Origin: CAZZKE01 sp964655005
Lineage (GTDB): Bacteria; Pseudomonadota; Alphaproteobacteria; Rhodospirillales; JABHCV01
Length of the DNA: 6,177 bases
Direction of reading: 5' to 3'
Assembly (NCBI GenBank): GCA_964655005.1
Contig: CAZZKE010000102.1
Coordinates: 1-6,177 of the forward strand
The notes under the pieces were generated by a model that saw only the letters and a program-made list of their open reading frames with translations, made no database searches and was not told where the DNA came from. This document shows positions 6,121 through 6,177 of the stretch, piece by piece. Within the stretch, counting starts at the first letter, position 1; the number at the start of each line of letters is the position of its first letter. The translations under genes and the position numbers were made by a program.

Positions 6121-6177
6121 GCCAATTCTGGTAGTTCATTTGCCTGTTAAATACTTCATACCATACTGGACCGGTAT
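6121..6177. other. Short non-coding stretch before the - strand block
   Basis: These 57 bases are more AT-rich than the rest and contain no recognisable gene. On the - strand they should carry the leader, and perhaps part of the promoter, of the signalling-transport block. I could not find a convincing -35/-10 pair, operator or terminator, and the true promoter may lie beyond the window edge. Confidence 0.4.

Overview
This window looks like chromosome from an alphaproteobacterium, possibly a Rhodospirillales-like lineage. The main evidence is an 81-residue GapR/DUF2312 protein, a family essentially confined to Alphaproteobacteria. The lipid-transport gene order and the moderately high GC (high fifties by eye, not computed) agree with this. 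I see no rRNA, tRNA, insertion sequence, phage gene or CRISPR array. The window is gene-dense, and no gene-free stretch exceeds about 60 bases.

Layout. On the + strand, bases 1-380 hold the 3' end of a GCS2-type carboxylate-amine ligase (YbdK-like), followed at 433-678 by gapR. Everything else lies on the - strand and reads right to left as one tightly packed, operon-like block. First is a 585-residue GAF-PP2C-HATPase regulator (6120-4363). It is followed by a 110-residue STAS protein (4329-3997), an MlaE-family permease (3994-3176), an MlaF-family ABC ATPase (3162-2338), an MlaD-family MCE protein with a long helical tail (2341-1346), and a PqiC/ABC_trans_aux-type outer-membrane lipoprotein (1326-712). 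Gaps are 33, about 2 (or an overlap), 13, -4 and 19 bases, which suggests co-transcription and translational coupling. The block converges on gapR, with only 33 bases between the two stop codons.

How the genes may work together. Permease, ATPase, MCE protein and lipoprotein should form an envelope-spanning lipid transporter. The STAS protein could be its MlaB-like cytoplasmic subunit, but it also carries the D-S-S-G phosphorylation motif of SpoIIAA/RsbV anti-sigma antagonists. The first gene fuses an RsbU/SpoIIE-type phosphatase to an RsbW/SpoIIAB-type kinase-like domain, the two enzyme classes that act on such STAS proteins. The most interesting reading is a partner-switch module wired directly into a lipid transporter: STAS phosphorylation would set transport activity in response to a GAF-sensed signal. 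This is inference. The individual domain calls are strong, the linkage is supported by gene order, and the biochemistry is untested. No sigma factor gene is visible in the window.
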